DNA of 64,000 nucleotides from Pseudomonas sp. KUIN-1 (GCF_009176725.1 NZ_AP020337.1:2294001-2358000), one strand, 5' to 3'; numbered from the stretch's first letter, positions 46,668 to 55,549 are shown. Made by a program: numbers and translations. Notes: a model not told the origin generated them from the sequence alone.

Positions 46668-46997
46668 ATGCGTTTGGTCTATTGTGCTCTGGCGTGCCTG
46701 ACGCTTTCCGGGCTGGCTTTTTCCGTTCAGGCCAGAAACGCCACGGAAAACGAGCGTTACCTGTGTCGTTGGGGCTCGGCCATTGCTGGCGGTGCGCAGG
46801 CCTCCAAGCTGTCAGGCGTGACTCGCTATGGCGCGCGGCAGAAGCTGCAGGCGCGCAAGTTTGCCAAACAATGGATGCGGCCCATGGCATTGCGTATCAC
46901 GGAGCAGACTTACGACAGCGAGTCGCGGCTCAAGCCTGATGCGGTGACCAAGGTCTATTACGACGGCTGCATCCAGCATGAGGTGGCGCGACGTTGA
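46668..46997 (+). CDS. Small secreted protein of unknown function
   Basis: The 109-residue product has a signal peptide (MRLVYCALACLTLSGLAFSV, cut near VQA/RNAT). The mature domain is basic, with paired cysteines (YLCRWGS and YDGCIQHE) that may form a disulphide in the periplasm. AGGTGG precedes the ATG at 46668. It lies 47 bases upstream of greB on the same strand. No family is recognised. Confidence 0.65.
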   Translation: MRLVYCALACLTLSGLAFSVQARNATENERYLCRWGSAIAGGAQASKLSGVTRYGARQKLQARKFAKQWMRPMALRITEQTYDSESRLKPDAVTKVYYDGCIQHEVARR

Positions 46998-47044
46998 GTC
47001 TTTATTGCCTGTCGAACTGATTTTTTCAGGGCCGGAGAAACCTC

Positions 47045-47518
47045 TTGAGTACAAAGATCATCACCCGTGACGGGCATGAAGCCCTGAAGAAAGAGCTCGA
47101 CTACCTGTGGCGAGAGCACCGGCCGGACATTACGCAAAAGGTCGCCTGGGCGGCATCGCTCGGGGATCGCAGCGAGAACGCCGATTACCAGTACAACAAG
47201 AAGCTGCTGCGCGAGATCGACCGACGCGTGCGCTACCTGCGCAAGCGCCTCGAAGACATGCGTGTCGTGCAGTATTCGCCGGAGCAGGAAGGGCGGGTGT
47301 TCTTCGGTGCCTGGGTCGAGATCGAGAACGAAGCGGGCGATCTCAAGAAGTTTCGCATTGTCGGCTATGACGAAATCTATGGGCGCAACGACTACATCTC
47401 CATCGACTCGCCCATGGCTCGCGCCTTGCTGAAGAAGGAAGTCGGCGACGAGGTGCTGGTCAATACGCCTGAAGGCGAGAAACTCTGGTTCGTGAATTCG
47501 ATTGATTACGAGAAGTGA
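47045..47518 (+). CDS. greB: Transcription elongation factor GreB
   Basis: The 157-residue product has the Gre plan: an N-terminal coiled coil with the acidic tip (ASLGDRSENADYQYNKKLLREIDRRVRYLRKRLED, positions about 38-72) and a C-terminal FKBP-like domain (FFGAWVEIENEAGD, FRIVGYDE, ISIDSPMARALL). The extra basic patch and the KRLEDM stretch favour GreB over GreA. It rescues backtracked RNA polymerase by stimulating cleavage of the transcript. The start is a TTG with GGAG about 8 bases upstream. Confidence 0.92.
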   Translation: MSTKIITRDGHEALKKELDYLWREHRPDITQKVAWAASLGDRSENADYQYNKKLLREIDRRVRYLRKRLEDMRVVQYSPEQEGRVFFGAWVEIENEAGDLKKFRIVGYDEIYGRNDYISIDSPMARALLKKEVGDEVLVNTPEGEKLWFVNSIDYEK

Positions 47519-47520
47519 GG

Positions 47521-47539
47521 CCGGACGCAGAGCGTCCGG
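47521..47539. repeat. Short palindromic repeat between greB and the exporter permease gene
   Basis: CCGGACGC, AGA, GCGTCCGG is a perfect hairpin directly after greB. It carries the same ACGC/GCGT core as the other dispersed hairpins, with a different outer stem. It may help end greB transcription, though no T run follows. Confidence 0.6.
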
Positions 47540-47610
47540 AATTGCATTCTCACGCGGAGCGCTGATCGCTATACACAACTAGCTCGCTCCCACTGGATTT
47601 GTGAGTAGCC

Positions 47611-50127
47611 TCAACCCTCGCGCAGCACGGTCAGCGGGCTGACGTTCAGTGCGCGGCGGGTGCCGAATACACCGGCACCACCGACCAGCAGGGCGCCGAT
47701 CACCGGGAGCAGCAGTAGCCACGGATGCGGTTGCCATTCCAGCGAAAAGGCGTAGCGGTACAGCACGAAGCTCACCAGCTCACAACCCAGTGCCGCCAGC
47801 ACACCGCTCGCGGCCCCCAGCAAACCGAATTCGATACGTCGCGACTTGATCAGCAGCGCTCGCTCTGCGCCCAGTGCGCGCAGCAGTGCGCCTTGCCGTA
47901 TGCGTTCGTCCAGCGTGGCCTGCAATCCGGAAAACAGCACGGCGATACCTGCGGCCAGCACGAACAGCAGGACGAACTGCACAGCCAGGGTGACCTGATC
48001 AAGAATGCTGCGTACCTGTGCCAGCAGGGCCTCTACCCCCAGAATGCTGATGGACGGGTAGGCGCGCGACAGCTCGACGATCTGCTTGTCCTGGCCGGGT
48101 GGCAGGTAAAAGCTGGTCAGGTAAGTGGTCGGCAAGTCGGCGAGGGTGCCGGGTTGGAAAATCATGAAGAAGTTGGGCTGGAAGGTATCCCAGTTCACGT
48201 TCCTGAGGCTGGTGACCACGGCTTCGCGGGTCAGTCCACCGACAATGAAGCTCAGGCGGTCGCCCAGTCTGATTTTCAGGCTGTCGGCCAGTTTGGCCTC
48301 GATCGAGACACCGGGCGTCGCGTCGCTCTGCGCGGACGCAGGCAACGCTTTCCACCAACTGCCCGCAGTCAGGGTATTGCCCTCGGGAAGCTCGGCGGCC
48401 CAGGTCAGGCTCAGGTCGCGACGCGTGGCATTTTCACCGCGCGAATCCTTGGTCACGAAGTTGCTGACCGGTTCACCGTTGATGCTGGTCAGGCGTCCAG
48501 GCACCACCGGGTAAAGGGGCGCCGCGTGAGTGGACAGCTTGCCCAGGGTCTGGGCGAAGTTTTCTTTATCGGCCGGCAGTACGTTGAGCACGAAGTAGTT
48601 CGGTGCATCCTTGGGCAATTGATTTTGCCAGGTGTCGAGCAGCTCACCGCGCAGCAGCGCGATCAAGCCCATCGACAACAGGATCAGGCCGAAAGCCAGT
48701 GATTGGCCGGCAGCGGCCAGCGGGTAACGCAGCAGTTGTCCCAAACCCAGCCGCCAGGGCAGCGAGGCGCCGGAGAGCAGGCGGCGCAGGCTGTTGAGCG
48801 CCAGCAGCAACAGACTGCCGAGCAGCAGCGCGGCGACGATACCACCACCCAGCAGGGCGAAGGTCAGGACCAGGTCCAGGCTCAGGCGCCACATGATCAG
48901 GCCCAGCGCGAGCAGCGCTGCGCCATACACTAACCAGGAGCTGGCGGGGATTGGCAACATGTCGCGGCGCAGTACACGCAGCGGCGGCACGCGACCCAGT
49001 GCAGCCAGCGGCGGCAGGGCGAAACCGGCCAGCGCTACCAGCCCGGTGCCCATGCCTGCCAGCGCAGGCAGTACGCCCCCCGGCGGAACGGTCGCCGGGA
49101 GCAGATTTTGCAGCAGCGCGAACAGTCCGAGTTGTGCAAGCCAGCCCAGCAAGGCACCGCTCAGGCTGGCCAGCAAGCCGATGATCGCCAGTTGCAGGCT
49201 GAACAGGGTCATCGCCTCACCGCGCGACAGCCCCAGGCAGCGCAGCAGGGCGCTGGCATCGAAGCGCCGTGCGGCGAATCGGGATGCCGACAGTGCGACA
49301 GCAACGCCCGCCAGCAAGACGGCGACCAGACTGGCCATATTCAAATAACGTTCGGCCTTGCCCAGTGCGCCGCCAATCTGCTGGCTGCCATCGCGGGCGT
49401 CCTTGATTTCCTGGTGCGGCTCAAGACCCGGCTCAATGGCTTTGCGATAGGCCGCCAGTGCTTCCGGCGGGCCGCTCCACATCTCCCGATAGGTGACCCG
49501 GCTGCCCGGCTGCACCACGCCGGTGGCAGCGAGGTCCTGCAGGTTGATCATCACGCGCGGGGTCAGGCTGTAGAAGTTGCCTGCCCGGTCTGGCTCGTAA
49601 GTCAGTATGCGGGTCAGTTTCAAGGTTTTGGAGCCGACGTCGAGGTCGTCTCCGACCTTCAGGGCGACGGCGGGAAGCAGGCGTGCCTCGACCCAGGCTT
49701 CACCCGGATGCGGACCGCTGCCGGCCTGTTCCGGTTGGTACAGGTCTGCGGCGCTTTTCAGTTCGCCGCGCAATGGGTAAGCGTCGTCCACTGCCTTGAT
49801 GCTCGACAGCTGGATACCTGCGTCGGTGGCAATCACACTGGAAAAGACCACGATCTGCGCATGCTTGAGTTGCAGGCGTTTGCCTGCTTCGACCTGCTCG
49901 GCCCGCGCCGGGCTCGAGCCTTCGAGGATCAGATCGGCACCCAGGAACTCGGTCGCCCGCAGCAGCATCGCGCCGTTCAGACGGGCGCCGAAATAACCGA
50001 TGGCGGTGCTCGCCGCCACGGCGACCAGAAGGGCGAAGAACAACACCCGCAACTCTCCTGCGCGGGCATCACGCATCAGTTGGCGGACAGCGAGGCTCAG
50101 CAGGCGGGCAAAAGGCAAACGTGCCAT
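47611..50127 (-). CDS. FtsX-like ABC transporter permease (YbbP type)
   Basis: The 838-residue product has an N-terminal membrane helix, a large periplasmic domain, three helices near 260-400, further helix pairs in the middle (LIMWRLSLDLVLTFALLGGGIVAALLLGSLLLL) and an FtsX core at the C-terminus (ALLRALGAERALLIKSRRIEFGLLGAASGVLAALG). It should form a MacB/Lol-like exporter with the ATPase encoded immediately upstream. The ATG overlaps the ATPase stop, so the pair is coupled. The transported substrate is unknown; the tesA neighbourhood is shared with E. coli ybbAP. Confidence 0.92.
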   Translation of the reverse strand: MARLPFARLLSLAVRQLMRDARAGELRVLFFALLVAVAASTAIGYFGARLNGAMLLRATEFLGADLILEGSSPARAEQVEAGKRLQLKHAQIVVFSSVIATDAGIQLSSIKAVDDAYPLRGELKSAADLYQPEQAGSGPHPGEAWVEARLLPAVALKVGDDLDVGSKTLKLTRILTYEPDRAGNFYSLTPRVMINLQDLAATGVVQPGSRVTYREMWSGPPEALAAYRKAIEPGLEPHQEIKDARDGSQQIGGALGKAERYLNMASLVAVLLAGVAVALSASRFAARRFDASALLRCLGLSRGEAMTLFSLQLAIIGLLASLSGALLGWLAQLGLFALLQNLLPATVPPGGVLPALAGMGTGLVALAGFALPPLAALGRVPPLRVLRRDMLPIPASSWLVYGAALLALGLIMWRLSLDLVLTFALLGGGIVAALLLGSLLLLALNSLRRLLSGASLPWRLGLGQLLRYPLAAAGQSLAFGLILLSMGLIALLRGELLDTWQNQLPKDAPNYFVLNVLPADKENFAQTLGKLSTHAAPLYPVVPGRLTSINGEPVSNFVTKDSRGENATRRDLSLTWAAELPEGNTLTAGSWWKALPASAQSDATPGVSIEAKLADSLKIRLGDRLSFIVGGLTREAVVTSLRNVNWDTFQPNFFMIFQPGTLADLPTTYLTSFYLPPGQDKQIVELSRAYPSISILGVEALLAQVRSILDQVTLAVQFVLLFVLAAGIAVLFSGLQATLDERIRQGALLRALGAERALLIKSRRIEFGLLGAASGVLAALGCELVSFVLYRYAFSLEWQPHPWLLLLPVIGALLVGGAGVFGTRRALNVSPLTVLREG

Positions 50128-50810
50128 CAAGGCTCCAGCGGGGCGACCAGTCGGCCCCCTTCAAGGCGGATCAGGCGACGGCAGCGGTGCGCCAGACGCT
50201 CATCGTGAGTGACCAGCACCAGCGTGGTGTTGCGCTCCTTGTTCAGTTCGAAGAGCAGGTCGCTGATGCGTTCGCCGGTGTGGCTGTCGAGGTTGCCGGT
50301 GGGTTCGTCGGCGAACAGCACGTCGGGGTCGGCGGCGAAGGCGCGGGCAATGGCGACCCGCTGCTGTTCGCCACCCGACAACTGACGCGGCGTGTGGGTC
50401 AGGCGCTGGCCAAGGCCCACCCGTTCCAGCAGGTCACGGGCTTTTTCGCGGGCGTCTTTGCGGCCTTCGAGCTCCATCGGCAGCATGACGTTTTCCAGCG
50501 CGTTCAGGCTGTCGAGCAACTGGAACGACTGAAACACGAACCCGACGTGCTCGGCACGCACTCTGGCGCGCTGGTCTTCATCCAGTTCGCTGAGGTTGCG
50601 GCCCGAAAGGATGACCGAACCGGCGCTGGGCAGGTCCAGCCCGGCCAGCAAACCGAGCAGGGTGGATTTGCCCGAACCGGAGGCACCGACGATGGCCAGC
50701 GTGTCGCCCTTGTTTAGTTCCAGGGAGAGTTCGTGCAGGATGGTCAGGTCACCTTCGGTGCTGGGGACTACTTTGCTGAGGCTTTGGGCACTGAGAATAC
50801 TTTCACTCAT
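50127..50810 (-). CDS. ABC transporter ATP-binding protein (YbbA/LolD type)
   Basis: The 227-residue product has Walker [20 protein letters not shown], the Q-loop [22 protein letters not shown], signature [16 protein letters not shown], Walker [13 protein letters not shown] and the switch His in LVTHDE. It powers the FtsX-like permease encoded next. The start codon is only ten bases from the divergent tesA start, so the two genes share a very small control region. A longer upstream frame is rejected because it runs antisense through tesA. Confidence 0.93.
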   Translation of the reverse strand: MSESILSAQSLSKVVPSTEGDLTILHELSLELNKGDTLAIVGASGSGKSTLLGLLAGLDLPSAGSVILSGRNLSELDEDQRARVRAEHVGFVFQSFQLLDSLNALENVMLPMELEGRKDAREKARDLLERVGLGQRLTHTPRQLSGGEQQRVAIARAFAADPDVLFADEPTGNLDSHTGERISDLLFELNKERNTTLVLVTHDERLAHRCRRLIRLEGGRLVAPLEP

Positions 50811-50820
50811 GGAGAATCCG

Positions 50821-51426
50821 ATGCGTGCGTTGTTTTTAAGTGCTGGCCTGGGGTTACTGCTGCTGTCACAGGGCGCGTTGGCGGGCACGGTATTGATCGT
50901 TGGAGATAGTATCAGTGCGGCTTTCGGGCTGGATACCCGCGTGGGGTGGGTCAGTTTGCTGGAACAGCGTCTGAGCAAGGAGGGATTCGACGACAAGGTG
51001 GTCAATGCGTCGATCAGTGGCGACACCAGTGCAGGCGGCCAGGCGCGTTTGCCTGCGCTGCTTGCAGAGCATAAGCCGGAGCTGGTTATTCTGGAATTGG
51101 GCGGCAACGACGGCCTGCGCGGCCAGCAGCCTGCTCAATTGCAACAAAACCTTTCATCGATGATCGACCGCTCGCAGGCGGCAGGTGCCAAAGTACTGTT
51201 GCTGGGCATGCGCATCCCGCCCAACTACGGGCCACGCTATACCAAGGCCTTTGAAGAGGTTTACAGCAACCTGGCCCAGGAAAAAAAGGTCCCCTTCGTG
51301 CCATTCTTTCTGGAAGGTGTAGGCGGGGTGCCCGAGCTGATGCAGGCCGATGGTCTGCATCCGGCGGCGGCCGCTCAGGGCAAGTTGCTGGAAAATGTCT
51401 GGCCGAGCCTGAAACCGCTGCTTTGA
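50821..51426 (+). CDS. tesA: TesA, periplasmic SGNH esterase/thioesterase
   Basis: The 201-residue product has a 21-residue signal peptide (ending GALA/GTVL), then the SGNH blocks: nucleophile Ser30 in IVGDSISAAFG, Gly in NASISGDTSAGG, Asn in LELGGNDGLRG, and the Asp/His pair in ADGLHPAAAA. It matches the length of P. aeruginosa TesA, an arylesterase, thioesterase and lysophospholipase of the periplasm. GGAG lies six bases before the ATG at 50821. It is divergent from the ABC exporter genes. Confidence 0.95.
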   Translation: MRALFLSAGLGLLLLSQGALAGTVLIVGDSISAAFGLDTRVGWVSLLEQRLSKEGFDDKVVNASISGDTSAGGQARLPALLAEHKPELVILELGGNDGLRGQQPAQLQQNLSSMIDRSQAAGAKVLLLGMRIPPNYGPRYTKAFEEVYSNLAQEKKVPFVPFFLEGVGGVPELMQADGLHPAAAAQGKLLENVWPSLKPLL

Positions 51427-51482
51427 GGCTTTCCCGGGCGGGGGCTTTCGGCTAATGTGGCGCCCCCGATCTGGAGCCCCCC

Positions 51483-51764
51483 ATGCCGCGTCCCGCCTGG
51501 TCCCTGTATGCCTATCAAATGCTTGAACCCGATGAGCAGCTGGATCTGTTCGCCTGTCAGGAAGTGCGCGTCCATCTGATCGCTCGCCAATTGGAGCTGG
51601 GCGGCTCGATCGACCGTACATTGTGCGGCACGTTATTGCCGGCCCAGCCGCAAATGCGCGCCGTCGAACTGCAGGCCATGCGTGATGAGCGTCTGTGCCC
51701 CTTGTGCAAGGCCATCATGGACGCGCAGCGCAGGGGGATGAATCCGATCTGGCCTGAACTCTAG
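51483..51764 (+). CDS. Small cysteine-containing protein of unknown function
   Basis: The 93-residue product (MPRPAWSLYAYQMLEPDEQL...) has four cysteines, two of them in LCPLCKAIMDAQRRG near the C-terminus. The spacing would allow a metal site or a redox pair, though this is not shown. It lies between tesA and the L,D-transpeptidase gene on the same strand, a place where P. aeruginosa also has a small gene. Confidence 0.65.
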   Translation: MPRPAWSLYAYQMLEPDEQLDLFACQEVRVHLIARQLELGGSIDRTLCGTLLPAQPQMRAVELQAMRDERLCPLCKAIMDAQRRGMNPIWPEL

Positions 51765-51875
51765 CTGTCATGACTGCCGGAAGGTCGGCCGCAGATATCC
51801 CCGATCCGGCAAGGGCCGGTGTACACTTCAGTTCTTGTTTCCATCTCTTTAGTCGTTACCCGAAGGATCTCCCGG

Positions 51876-52841
51876 ATGTTGTCGCGCATTCCAGCCGTTA
51901 CCCGCTGTCTGTCGCTTGCTGCTCTGTGCGCGGCGAGCTCTGTCCATGCACTGGAGTTTCCGTTGCCGCCGCCCGGCGAAGACATCGTGGGGCAGGTGCA
52001 GGTCATCAAGGCCAAATACGAAGACACCTTCGCCGATCTGGGCACCCAATACGATCTGGGCTATCTGGAAATGATCGCTGCCAACCCTGGCGTCGATCCC
52101 TGGTTGCCGGGGGCGGGCAAGGACATCGTGCTGCCGACCCGCTTCATTCTGCCGCCGGGTCCGCGCGAAGGGATCGTCATCAACCTTGCCGAATACCGCA
52201 TGTATTACTACCCCAAGGGGCAGAATGTCGTGCACACCTATCCACTGGGTGTCGGTCGTGAAGGCTGGGGGTCGCCGATCGGCGTGACCAAGGTGACGGC
52301 CAAGACGCCGAACCCGACCTGGACACCGCCGGCCTCGATCAAGGCCGAGCATGCGGCCGATGGCGATCCGCTGCCTGACGTGGTGCCGGCCGGTCCGGAC
52401 AACCCGCTGGGGCCGTTCAAATTCGGCCTGGGGCTTTCCGGCTACCTGATCCACGGCTCGAACAAGAAGTTCGGTATTGGCATGCGCACCAGCCACGGCT
52501 GTTTCCGCATGTACAACAATAACGTGCTGGAACTGGCCGACATGGCCCCGGTCGGCACGACCGTGCGCATCATCAGCGAGCCCTACAAGTTCGGCATCAG
52601 TGGCGGCAAGGTTTACCTGGAAGCGCACACGCCGGTTGATGACCTGGGCAACCCGTCGGTGGTCGACAAGCACACGGCGGTGATCAACGCGCTGCTCAAG
52701 CGTGACGACCTGGCCAACAATCTGCGCATGAACTGGGACGTGGTACGTGATGTGGTCGCGGCCGAAGACGGCATGCCGGTGGAGATCGCAGAACCGGGCA
52801 AAGCGCCTGCGAGTGCTGAAGAGCCGGTGATTTTTCAGTAA
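51876..52841 (+). CDS. L,D-transpeptidase (YkuD domain)
   Basis: The 321-residue product has a signal peptide (ending SVHA/LEFP), a LysM-like segment near 40-85 (YDLGYLEMIAANPGVDPWLPGAGKDIVLP, broken here by loops), and the YkuD catalytic domain with YLIHGSN and IGMRTSHGCFRMYNNN, where Cys209 is the nucleophile. Such enzymes form 3-3 peptidoglycan cross-links or attach the Braun/OprI-type lipoprotein to peptidoglycan. Since oprI lies next to it, the lipoprotein-anchoring role is attractive but not proved. GAAGGA precedes the ATG at 51876. Confidence 0.92.
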   Translation: MLSRIPAVTRCLSLAALCAASSVHALEFPLPPPGEDIVGQVQVIKAKYEDTFADLGTQYDLGYLEMIAANPGVDPWLPGAGKDIVLPTRFILPPGPREGIVINLAEYRMYYYPKGQNVVHTYPLGVGREGWGSPIGVTKVTAKTPNPTWTPPASIKAEHAADGDPLPDVVPAGPDNPLGPFKFGLGLSGYLIHGSNKKFGIGMRTSHGCFRMYNNNVLELADMAPVGTTVRIISEPYKFGISGGKVYLEAHTPVDDLGNPSVVDKHTAVINALLKRDDLANNLRMNWDVVRDVVAAEDGMPVEIAEPGKAPASAEEPVIFQ

Positions 52842-52859
52842 ATCGTCGCCAGCAATTGT

Positions 52860-53211
52860 TCTCGTGCCAATGCTCCGCGTTGGCATGCGGTTCGTGACGC
52901 TCCGCGTCACAAGTCTTCAGCTCAACACACCGTCATGCCGCGCCCGCAGGAGGCCGCCATACGCGCTTTTCGATCACGATGGCACAGACGACGCAGAGTG
53001 CGACGTAAGTGACGGCTGAGTCCTGGCGCTGATCCGGGGGTAGCCTGGCAGGACGCCAGGCTAGCCGCACCGGACCATGGATGGTCCGTTGCGGCGACCC
53101 CCGGATCAGTGACAGGGCGAAGGAACCCGACGAAGTCGGGCCGGAAACAGGAGCGAGGGGGTTTGCCTACTTTGGCCCCATCAAAGTAGGTCGCCGAGGG
53201 GCGAAAAGGTG
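52860..53211 (-). repeat. Inverted copy of the dispersed palindrome-mosaic repeat
   Basis: A double hairpin at 52867-52910 (CCAATGCTCCGCGTTGG and GTGACGCTCCGCGTCAC) is followed by the core at about 52966-53211. The core is the reverse complement of copies 2 and 3 at 34656-34900 and 35044-35290. It includes the branched hairpin (about 53030-53109) and the CCTACTTTG/CAAAGTAGG stem. It lies between the convergent L,D-transpeptidase and oprI genes. Confidence 0.75.
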
Positions 53212-53334
53212 ACCTGAGCCGAACCTCAATCCACCTGACAACGAAAAACCGTCAAAAGAGAGTCATCGGGTATTAGCCCTGTTCCTGGAGTCATTCAGGC
53301 TATTGCACAGGCAATCACGAGCCAGAAAACAGGC

Positions 53335-53367
53335 AAAAAAAAGCCGACCCGTTGCCGGGTCGGCTTT
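53335..53367 (-). terminator. Rho-independent terminator of oprI
   Basis: On the minus strand, AAGCCGACCC, a six-base loop and GGGTCGGCTT form a 10-bp stem (53341-53366), followed by a run of seven to eight T (A run on the plus strand at 53335-53341). It sits about 20 bases after the oprI stop. Confidence 0.92.
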
Positions 53368-53386
53368 CAATAATCCCGGGGGATTA

Positions 53387-53638
53387 TTACTTGCGGCTGG
53401 CTTTGTCCAACATGCGCAGAGCGCGCTCGTTGGCTTCGTCAGCAGTTTGCTGAGCTTTTTGAGCAGCAGCCATAGCTTCGTCAGCCTTGCGGTAGGCTTC
53501 GTCGGCACGTGCTTGCGAACGAGCTGCTGCGTCTTCGGTAGCGGTCAGACGAGCTTCGGTTTCTTTGGATACGCTGCTGCAACCGGTAGCCAGAACTGCG
53601 GCCAGAGCCAGAGCAGAGAATTTCAGAACGTTGTTCAT
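53387..53638 (-). CDS. oprI: OprI major outer-membrane lipoprotein
   Basis: The 83-residue product is OprI: signal peptide with lipobox ATGC ([20 protein letters not shown]), then heptad-rich helix [20 protein letters not shown] through [22 protein letters not shown], ending in the Lys used to link to peptidoglycan in Braun-type lipoproteins. It forms a coiled-coil trimer tying the outer membrane to the wall. It has its own strong promoter and terminator, as expected for one of the most abundant proteins in the cell. Confidence 0.97.
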   Translation of the reverse strand: MNNVLKFSALALAAVLATGCSSVSKETEARLTATEDAAARSQARADEAYRKADEAMAAAQKAQQTADEANERALRMLDKASRK

Positions 53639-53707
53639 CGTGTTCACCTTCAAGGAATTTTTTTTCAAATTAGTCATCTCTCGAAAATGAGAAAACGACC
53701 GGCGTAC

Positions 53708-53735
53708 ATAGTACCCATTGTTTGTAGTAAGTAAA
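53708..53735 (-). promoter_or_regulatory. Sigma-70 promoter of oprI
   Basis: Read on the minus strand: TTTACT (53735-53730), a 16-base spacer, and TACTAT (53713-53708). The leader to the ATG would be about 60 bases. Confidence 0.7.
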
Positions 53736-53738
53736 CGG

Positions 53739-54099
53739 ACCCGGCGCAAGAAGCTGCTAAAATTCCTCGCTTTGAAAGCGTTCCGCGTTACTTCTCAAGC
53801 GTTCTGTACAAAAACTATCCACTTTAACCGGACCCCTGCCGTGCTGAAGCGTTCCGGACAGTTCATGCAAGACCATTCCTGATTGACTGTCGGTCGGCAC
53901 ATGAGCGTTTCCGGGTATTTTTACATCGAGCGCGCTTGAGCATAGTCGCTAATGGCGCCTACTATCTCAATGTGATGTCCGTCGAGATCGGCAGTGCCCT
54001 ACCGGTGTCGAAAACAGGCACTGGGTGGCGTAGATGTTCCTTCGCCTGAAAAAGACCGGTAAGGTAGGGGTCAAATTCCAAGACCCGCGAGGAGTAGCG
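53739..54099. other. Intergenic region between oprI and the GNAT gene
   Basis: About 360 bases hold no supported gene. A TTGACT-like -35 element occurs near 53883 and the GAGGAG ribosome site of the GNAT gene lies at its right end. No repeat or hairpin of note was seen. Confidence 0.5.
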
Positions 54100-54387
54100 A
54101 TGAGCGAGGCGTTGTCCATCCACCATGACGAAGTCGGCCACCATTTCGAAATCATTATCGACGGCCACCGTGCCTATCTGACCTATATGGATCTAGGCAA
54201 ACAGACCCTGGACTTCTATCGGACCTTTGTACCGGACGCCTTGCGGGGTCGCGGAATTGCTGCGGCGCTGACCAAGGAGGCGCTCGATTATGCCGACAGC
54301 ATGGGCTATTCGGTCATACCGTCCTGCTCTTATGTCGAGCGCTATATGGAACTGCATGATCTGCAGTCGCAGGCCGCCAAGCTCTGA
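54100..54387 (+). CDS. Small GNAT-type N-acetyltransferase (YidJ/Gcn5-like)
   Basis: The 95-residue product is a minimal acetyl-CoA-binding domain: YLTYMDLGKQTLDFYRTFVPDALRGRGIAAALTKEAL carries the R/Q-x-x-G-x-A-type loop as RGRGIAA, and VIPSCSYVERYMELH is the following strand-helix. Such single-domain GNAT proteins are common and their substrates are mostly unknown. The ATG at 54100 has GAGGAG upstream. It ends at a two-way terminator shared with the convergent DAHP synthase gene. Confidence 0.85.
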   Translation: MSEALSIHHDEVGHHFEIIIDGHRAYLTYMDLGKQTLDFYRTFVPDALRGRGIAAALTKEALDYADSMGYSVIPSCSYVERYMELHDLQSQAAKL

Positions 54388-54413
54388 CGACTTCCAGCTA
54401 CAGACCGTCAGTA

Positions 54414-54447
54414 TGAAAAACGCCGAGCATTTGCTCGGCGTTTTCGT
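54414..54447. terminator. Bidirectional terminator between the GNAT and DAHP synthase genes
   Basis: AACGCCGAGC and GCTCGGCGTT form a perfect stem around ATTT. Runs of A on the left and T on the right allow it to work in both directions for the convergent genes. Confidence 0.85.
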
Positions 54448-54472
54448 TCTTGCGGTGCTGTCGGTCAGGCAA

Positions 54473-55549
54473 TTACTTGCGCTTGCGAGCTGGCAGCACA
54501 TCCTTGAGTTTCGCGTGCATGCTGCGCAGGGTCTTTTCAGTGCTTTGCCAATCGATGCAGGCATCGGTAATCGACACGCCGTACTGCAATTCCGACAGGT
54601 CCTTGGGAATCGCCTGGCAGCCCCAGTTCAAGTGGCTCTCGACCATCAGGCCGATGATCGATTCGTTGCCTTCCAGGATCTGGTTGGCGACGTTTTCCAT
54701 CACCAGCGGTTGCAGGGCCGGGTCCTTGTTGGAGTTGGCGTGGCTGCAGTCGACCATGATGTTCGGGCGAATGCCGGACTTGTTCAGCGCCTGCTCGCAG
54801 AGCGCGACGCTGACCGAGTCATAGTTGGGCTTGCCATTGCCGCCGCGCAGCACCACATGACCGTAGGCGTTGCCTTTGGTGGTCACGATCGACACGCCGC
54901 CTTCCTGGTTGATACCCAGGAAACGATGCGGGCTCGACACCGATTGCAAGGCGTTGATGGCAACCGTCAGGCCGCCGTCGGTACCGTTCTTGAAACCGAC
55001 TGCCGAGGACAGGCCCGAGGCCATCTCACGGTGAGTCTGGGATTCTGTGGTGCGCGCGCCGATGGCCGACCAGCTGATCAGGTCCTGCAGATACTGCGGG
55101 GAGATCGGGTCCAGGGCTTCGGTGGCGGTGGGCAGACCCATCTCGGCCAGATCCAGCAGCAACTGGCGACCGATGTGCAGGCCATCCTGGATCTTGAACG
55201 AGTCATCCAGGTACGGGTCGTTGATCAGGCCTTTCCAGCCCACCGTGGTGCGCGGCTTCTCGAAGTAGACGCGCATCACCAGATACAGCGTGTCAGACAC
55301 TTCCGCCGCCAGCGCCTTGAGACGCTCGGCGTACTCCTTGGCTGCCTTGAGGTCGTGGATCGAGCACGGGCCGATCACGATGAACAGGCGGTGGTCATGG
55401 CCATCGAGAATGTTGCGAATCACTTCGCGGCCCTGGCTGACGGTCTGCAGGGCAGCATCGGTCAGGGGGATGTCGCGCTTGAGCTGATCCGGAGTGATCA
55501 GAGTCTCGTTGGAGGCAACGTTGAGGTCGTCAATCGGTAAATCAGCCAT
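54473..55549 (-). CDS. 3-deoxy-7-phosphoheptulonate (DAHP) synthase, class I
   Basis: The 358-residue product has the class I (AroF/G/H) motifs: VIGPCSIHDLKAAKEYAERL, RVYFEKPRTTVGWKGLINDP, IGARTTESQTHREMASGLS, GFKNGTDGG and DCSHANSNKDP. It condenses phosphoenolpyruvate with erythrose-4-phosphate, the first step of the shikimate pathway. The ATG giving MADLPIDDLNVASNETL is preferred by family similarity, but an ATG four codons earlier is possible and neither has a strong ribosome site. Which aromatic amino acid inhibits it cannot be read here. Confidence 0.93.
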   Translation of the reverse strand: MADLPIDDLNVASNETLITPDQLKRDIPLTDAALQTVSQGREVIRNILDGHDHRLFIVIGPCSIHDLKAAKEYAERLKALAAEVSDTLYLVMRVYFEKPRTTVGWKGLINDPYLDDSFKIQDGLHIGRQLLLDLAEMGLPTATEALDPISPQYLQDLISWSAIGARTTESQTHREMASGLSSAVGFKNGTDGGLTVAINALQSVSSPHRFLGINQEGGVSIVTTKGNAYGHVVLRGGNGKPNYDSVSVALCEQALNKSGIRPNIMVDCSHANSNKDPALQPLVMENVANQILEGNESIIGLMVESHLNWGCQAIPKDLSELQYGVSITDACIDWQSTEKTLRSMHAKLKDVLPARKRK

